Of a stretch of 5,872 nt of DNA, positions 4,604 through 5,872 are shown piece by piece. The notes beneath the pieces were generated by a model. The model did no database searches. It was not told the origin of the DNA and saw nothing but the letters and a program-made list of their open reading frames with translations. Made by a program: the position numbers and the translations under genes. Source of the DNA: an uncultured Lactobacillus sp. (GTDB lineage Bacteria; Bacillota; Bacilli; Lactobacillales; Lactobacillaceae); NCBI GenBank assembly GCA_947252915.1, contig CAMXWI010000064.1, forward strand, positions 1 to 5,872, written 5' to 3'. The stretch's first letter is position 1; each line of letters starts with the position of its first letter.

Positions 4604-4753
4604 TTAACACCTCCATTCATCAATAATCCACAGGATCAAAACAACTACGGTTGCTACACCAACTGCTAGCTTCGTAACTAATGTGAAGCCACTTAATGCA
4701 ACGGCTATCAAAATGACAAACATCAATCCTAGAATTACATTCCTTAACGCCAT
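4604..4753 (-). CDS. Two-helix membrane peptide, 49 aa
   Basis: A small hydrophobic protein, MALRNVILGLMFVILIAVAL then a short SGF loop and a second hydrophobic stretch at about 24-44 (rich in Val, Ala, Leu, Thr), ending IIDEWRC. It should form a transmembrane hairpin with both ends cytoplasmic. No family is recognised. ATG 4753 has AAGGGGTGA 8 nt upstream, and that RBS includes the TGA stop of the DUF771-like gene (4758-4760), so the two are probably coupled. The stop is followed after 2 bp by the start of the 64-aa gene. It is not a holin by context, as it lies in the early regulatory operon; superinfection exclusion is a possible but untested role. Confidence 0.75.
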   Translation of the reverse strand: MALRNVILGLMFVILIAVALSGFTLVTKLAVGVATVVVLILWIIDEWRC

Positions 4754-4757
4754 CAAA

Positions 4758-5093
4758 TCACCCCTTTTCTAATCGAGCGTTCCAGTCAATTTCATGATCG
4801 TGCTTTTCGTGCCACAAAGCTGCTTGGTACTCTCGAATGCGGATACTCTTCATTCCAGACTCGTTGCCAAACGGATTCATAACAAATCCCCCATTTTTGA
4901 ACAAGGTTTCTGGGTGATCAGCAAAAATAAACTGTTGCACCCAACGTCTTGAATGGTTACAACAATACCGTTTACGGTACTCATCAATCGTGATCTTTTT
5001 ACCCTTTAATTGTTCCCGTGGAACTAAACCCCACTTCTTAATCACAAATGCAACCTGTCGTTCTAACACGTTATCGTCAATGCTTAGTTCCAT
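4758..5093 (-). CDS. DUF771-like phage protein, 111 aa
   Basis: Resembles the DUF771 family of short phage proteins found just downstream of cro-like genes in Lactobacillus and Lactococcus phages; the match is by pattern and not certain. A helix ELSIDDNVLERQVAFVIKKW (2-21) is followed by KGKKITIDEYRKRYC (30-44), a helix of NHSRRWVQQFIF (47-58), then HPETLFKNGGFVMNPFGN (60-77), IRIREYQAALWHEKH (85-98). The middle may form a winged-helix DNA-reading part. Start ATG 5093 has AAAGGGGGTGAT, nearly a complete anti-SD match, about 6 nt upstream; the reading frame extends to 5171 within the Cro-like gene and is unsupported. It follows the Cro-like gene by 13 bp. Its stop TGA forms part of the next gene's RBS. 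Confidence 0.78.
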   Translation of the reverse strand: MELSIDDNVLERQVAFVIKKWGLVPREQLKGKKITIDEYRKRYCCNHSRRWVQQFIFADHPETLFKNGGFVMNPFGNESGMKSIRIREYQAALWHEKHDHEIDWNARLEKG

Positions 5094-5106
5094 AGAATCA
5101 CCCCCT

Positions 5107-5313
5107 TTACATATCCAATACCCGGTAGATCTTTTGGCGAATCGCCTTAGACTTAGGATTATTAGCACCATGAATCGCCCGATTTACCGACTGTGAGTTT
5201 TCTTTAATCAAATTCGATAATTCAACTTGCGACATATGCCGTTCCAGCAATTTCATCTTGATTTGTGTTTCGACATCCGCAGCTGTCTTTTCTAATGCTT
5301 GTTCTACAGGCAT
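5107..5313 (-). CDS. Cro-like helix-turn-helix regulator, 68 aa
   Basis: XRE/Cro-type HTH protein. The N-terminus is helical (EQALEKTAADVETQIKMKLL). The HTH spans about residues 28-56: MSQVELSNLIK (first helix), the turn, then SQSVNRAIHGANNPKS (recognition helix region), and a final helix with IRQKIYRVLDM. It probably binds operators near the early promoters to favour the lytic direction. Two ATGs compete: 5319 is only 1 nt from AGGAGG and too close, while 5313 is 7 nt away and is chosen. It is the first leftward gene of a block of four (Cro-like, DUF771-like, membrane peptide, 64 aa). It is divergent from the zinc-ribbon gene, and the space between them carries one copy of a 17-bp repeat. 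No clear leftward promoter is visible immediately upstream, so readthrough from the promoter at 5722-5750 is possible. Confidence 0.85.
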   Translation of the reverse strand: MPVEQALEKTAADVETQIKMKLLERHMSQVELSNLIKENSQSVNRAIHGANNPKSKAIRQKIYRVLDM

Positions 5314-5331
5314 TGTCATGCCTCCTTTCAA

Positions 5332-5348
5332 TTATTTCTTGTGCAAGT
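5332..5348. repeat. Copy 1 of a 17-bp operator-like repeat
   Basis: TTATTTCTTGTGCAAGT matches 16 of 17 bases of the copy at 5700-5716. It contains the dyad CTTG-TG-CAAG (5338-5347). It covers the -35 region of the rightward zinc-ribbon promoter and lies just upstream of the Cro-like gene's RBS, a suitable place for a phage repressor operator. Confidence 0.65.
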
Positions 5349-5353
5349 CGCTC

Positions 5354-5362
5354 TGATATAAT
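5354..5362 (+). promoter_or_regulatory. Extended -10 promoter of the zinc-ribbon gene
   Basis: TGA-TATAAT (5354-5362) is a perfect -10 with the TG extension. A -35 is poor (TTTCTT at 5335-5340, 16-bp spacer), which the extension can offset. Transcription would start near 5369, immediately before AAAGGAGG, so the leader is only about 15 nt. Confidence 0.7.
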
Positions 5363-5383
5363 CACCTCAAAGGAGGTTAAAAC

Positions 5384-5545
5384 ATGGATTTAAACGAATT
5401 AGCTAAGCAAAAAGCAGAACAGATTCTCAAAACACAAGGTATTTCTGTTAAATGCCCAAATTGCCACCAGCAATTTGTAGCTAACTCAACTCCCGCAATC
5501 TGTACACATTGCGGAAAGAGTTTTAACGTCAACTTCAACATTTAA
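5384..5545 (+). CDS. Small zinc-ribbon protein, 53 aa
   Basis: A 53-residue protein with a charged N-terminal helix (DLNELAKQKAEQILKTQG, 2-19) and a zinc ribbon built from C24-P-N-C27 and C40-T-H-C43. The spacing of 12 residues between the pairs is typical. Such domains bind nucleic acid or proteins; no specific role can be given. ATG 5384 has AAAGGAGG 8 nt upstream and a good promoter at 5354-5362. The gene lies against the early operon: divergent from the Cro-like gene and tail-to-tail with the 47-aa gene. Both stops share the TTAA palindrome at 5542-5545. It forms the third of three plus-strand inserts with this layout. Confidence 0.85.
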   Translation: MDLNELAKQKAEQILKTQGISVKCPNCHQQFVANSTPAICTHCGKSFNVNFNI

Positions 5546-5685
5546 AATTCTTGTGTGATTTTTACGCCTAATTTGTCCAATTCTTCTTTTGAGGGATTGG
5601 ACTTTTTTAGTTCTTTAATTTCTGCCCCATCAAGAACTTTGCCGTTCTTAGCAAACTCGACATGAAGATTGATGTTTTGTTTCAT
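5542..5685 (-). CDS. Hypothetical first gene of the leftward early transcript, 47 aa
   Basis: An unrecognised 47-residue protein: a short beta-like start (KQNINLHVEFAKNGKVL) and a helix (AEIKELKK) followed by SNPSKEELDKLGVKITQEF, which looks like a second helix and strand. It is soluble, without metal motifs. ATG 5685 has GGAGGTGA 7 nt upstream. The promoter at 5722-5750 would give a leader of about 30 nt. This makes it the first gene on the leftward transcript, ahead of the Cro-like gene. The stop overlaps that of the convergent zinc-ribbon gene by 4 bp. Its short length makes it easily missed by gene finders; the good RBS and promoter support it. Confidence 0.72.
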   Translation of the reverse strand: MKQNINLHVEFAKNGKVLDGAEIKELKKSNPSKEELDKLGVKITQEF

Positions 5686-5699
5686 CCCCTCACCTCCCG

Positions 5700-5716
5700 T
5701 TATTTATTGTGCAAGT
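5700..5716. repeat. Copy 2 of the 17-bp operator-like repeat
   Basis: TTATTTATTGTGCAAGT differs from the copy at 5332-5348 at one base. It spans the expected start point (about 5715) of the leftward early promoter and abuts the RBS of the 47-aa gene. Occupancy by a repressor here would block initiation or early elongation. Confidence 0.65.
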
Positions 5717-5718
5717 TA

Positions 5719-5747
5719 TTGACTATATTTAGTAAATATACTAATAT
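5719..5747 (+). promoter_or_regulatory. Rightward promoter of the control region
   Basis: TTGACT (5719-5724), a 17-bp spacer and TAATAT (5742-5747) make a strong sigma-A promoter, starting near 5754 and leading off the right end. In the usual temperate phage layout the gene to the right would be the CI-like repressor, but it is not in this window. Confidence 0.75.
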
Positions 5748-5750
5748 CAA
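5722..5750 (-). promoter_or_regulatory. Leftward early promoter overlapping the rightward one
   Basis: On the minus strand: -35 TTGATA (5745-5750), a 17-bp spacer, -10 TATAGT (5722-5727). It starts near 5715, ahead of the 47-aa gene. Its -35 overlaps the -10 of the rightward promoter and vice versa, so RNA polymerase cannot occupy both at once. Confidence 0.75.
5724..5740. promoter_or_regulatory. 17-bp palindromic operator between the opposed promoters
   Basis: TATATTTA-G-TAAATATA is a perfect 8-1-8 palindrome in the spacer shared by both promoters. A second dyad, TAGTA-AATA-TACTA (5730-5743), overlaps it. AT-rich dyads placed like this are typical repressor operators in phage switches; the binding protein is not known. 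Confidence 0.65.
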
Positions 5751-5825
5751 GTTAATTTAAAACTCTCCAGAAAACGCTGTGTGTTTGTGTTTTCGTTTCC
5801 TGAAGAGCTTCTGGAAAACTATATC
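5751..5825. other. Unassigned end region before the adapter
   Basis: No gene start with an RBS is visible. The segment would be the leader of the rightward transcript and holds an inverted repeat, CCAGAA (5767-5772) with TTCTGG (5809-5814), plus a GT-rich stretch at 5776-5793. A plus-strand frame is open from 5745 to the end and contains FPEELLENYI, but has no supported start. Minus-strand frames are also open here, so the content is undecided. Confidence 0.4.
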
Positions 5826-5872
5826 CTGTCTCTTATACACATCTCCGAGCCCACGAGACGGTTGCGAGGATC
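5826..5872. other. Untrimmed Nextera adapter and index (assembly artefact)
   Basis: CTGTCTCTTATACACATCT (5826-5844) is the 19-bp Tn5 mosaic end. It is followed by CCGAGCCCACGAGAC (5845-5859) of the Nextera read-2 adapter, ten bases that look like an i7 index (5860-5869), and ATC, the start of the flow-cell adapter. These bases are not part of the organism's sequence. Confidence 0.97.

Noticed and set aside
4990..5196. Plus-strand frame of 68 codons antisense to the DUF771-like and Cro-like genes
   Set aside because: It has no RBS, and the HTH and DUF771-like patterns are clear on the other strand.
5826..5844. Tn5 mosaic end, considered as a real transposon end
   Set aside because: It is followed exactly by Nextera adapter and index bases at the edge of the sequence, so it comes from library preparation.

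Overview
This window looks like the early (replication/recombination and regulatory) part of a temperate phage or prophage of a low-GC Gram-positive host, most likely a lactic acid bacterium of the Lactobacillus group. The host is inferred from the AT-rich sequence, the strong AAGGAGGTGAT-type ribosome binding sites and the resemblance of the recombination genes to those of Lactobacillus and Lactococcus phages; no gene here fixes the species. The last 47 bases (5826-5872) are an untrimmed Illumina Nextera adapter with part of an index read, so the biological sequence ends at 5825.

Most genes run leftward (minus strand) and are tightly packed. Read in the direction of transcription, the right end starts at a control region (5700-5750) where a leftward and a rightward promoter overlap almost completely around a 17-bp palindrome. 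It is followed by a 47-aa gene, a Cro-like helix-turn-helix regulator, a DUF771-like protein, a two-helix membrane peptide, a 64-aa unknown, and a ribbon-helix-helix (RHH) protein with a C-terminal zinc ribbon. A second control region at 2985-3088 carries direct-repeat operators and drives a leftward operon: a 50-aa RHH protein, a 103-aa protein with a possible ORF6C-like tail, a small membrane protein, a 77-aa helical protein, a 108-aa zinc-knuckle protein whose last residues mimic the SSB tail, a 93-aa unknown, a Sak-type single-strand annealing protein and an HNH nuclease.

Three units are inserted on the plus strand against this flow: an Arc-like RHH gene coupled to a 205-aa unknown (3101-3900), a DUF2188 gene (4183-4410) and a 53-aa zinc-ribbon gene (5384-5545). 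Each is head-to-head with the leftward gene on its left and tail-to-tail with the one on its right. Their stops overlap the opposing stops in a palindromic CTAG or TTAA, or lie 2 bp from them, with no visible terminator. They resemble moron-like accessory cassettes, and their transcripts probably overlap the early leftward transcript antisense.

The most interesting items are the facing RHH genes with their repeated operator, the RHH plus 205-aa cassette of unknown function, the repeated convergent-stop layout, and the SSB-tail mimic next to the annealing protein. A good terminator hairpin at 2315-2344 points against the surrounding genes. No tRNA, rRNA, CRISPR array or insertion sequence was seen.
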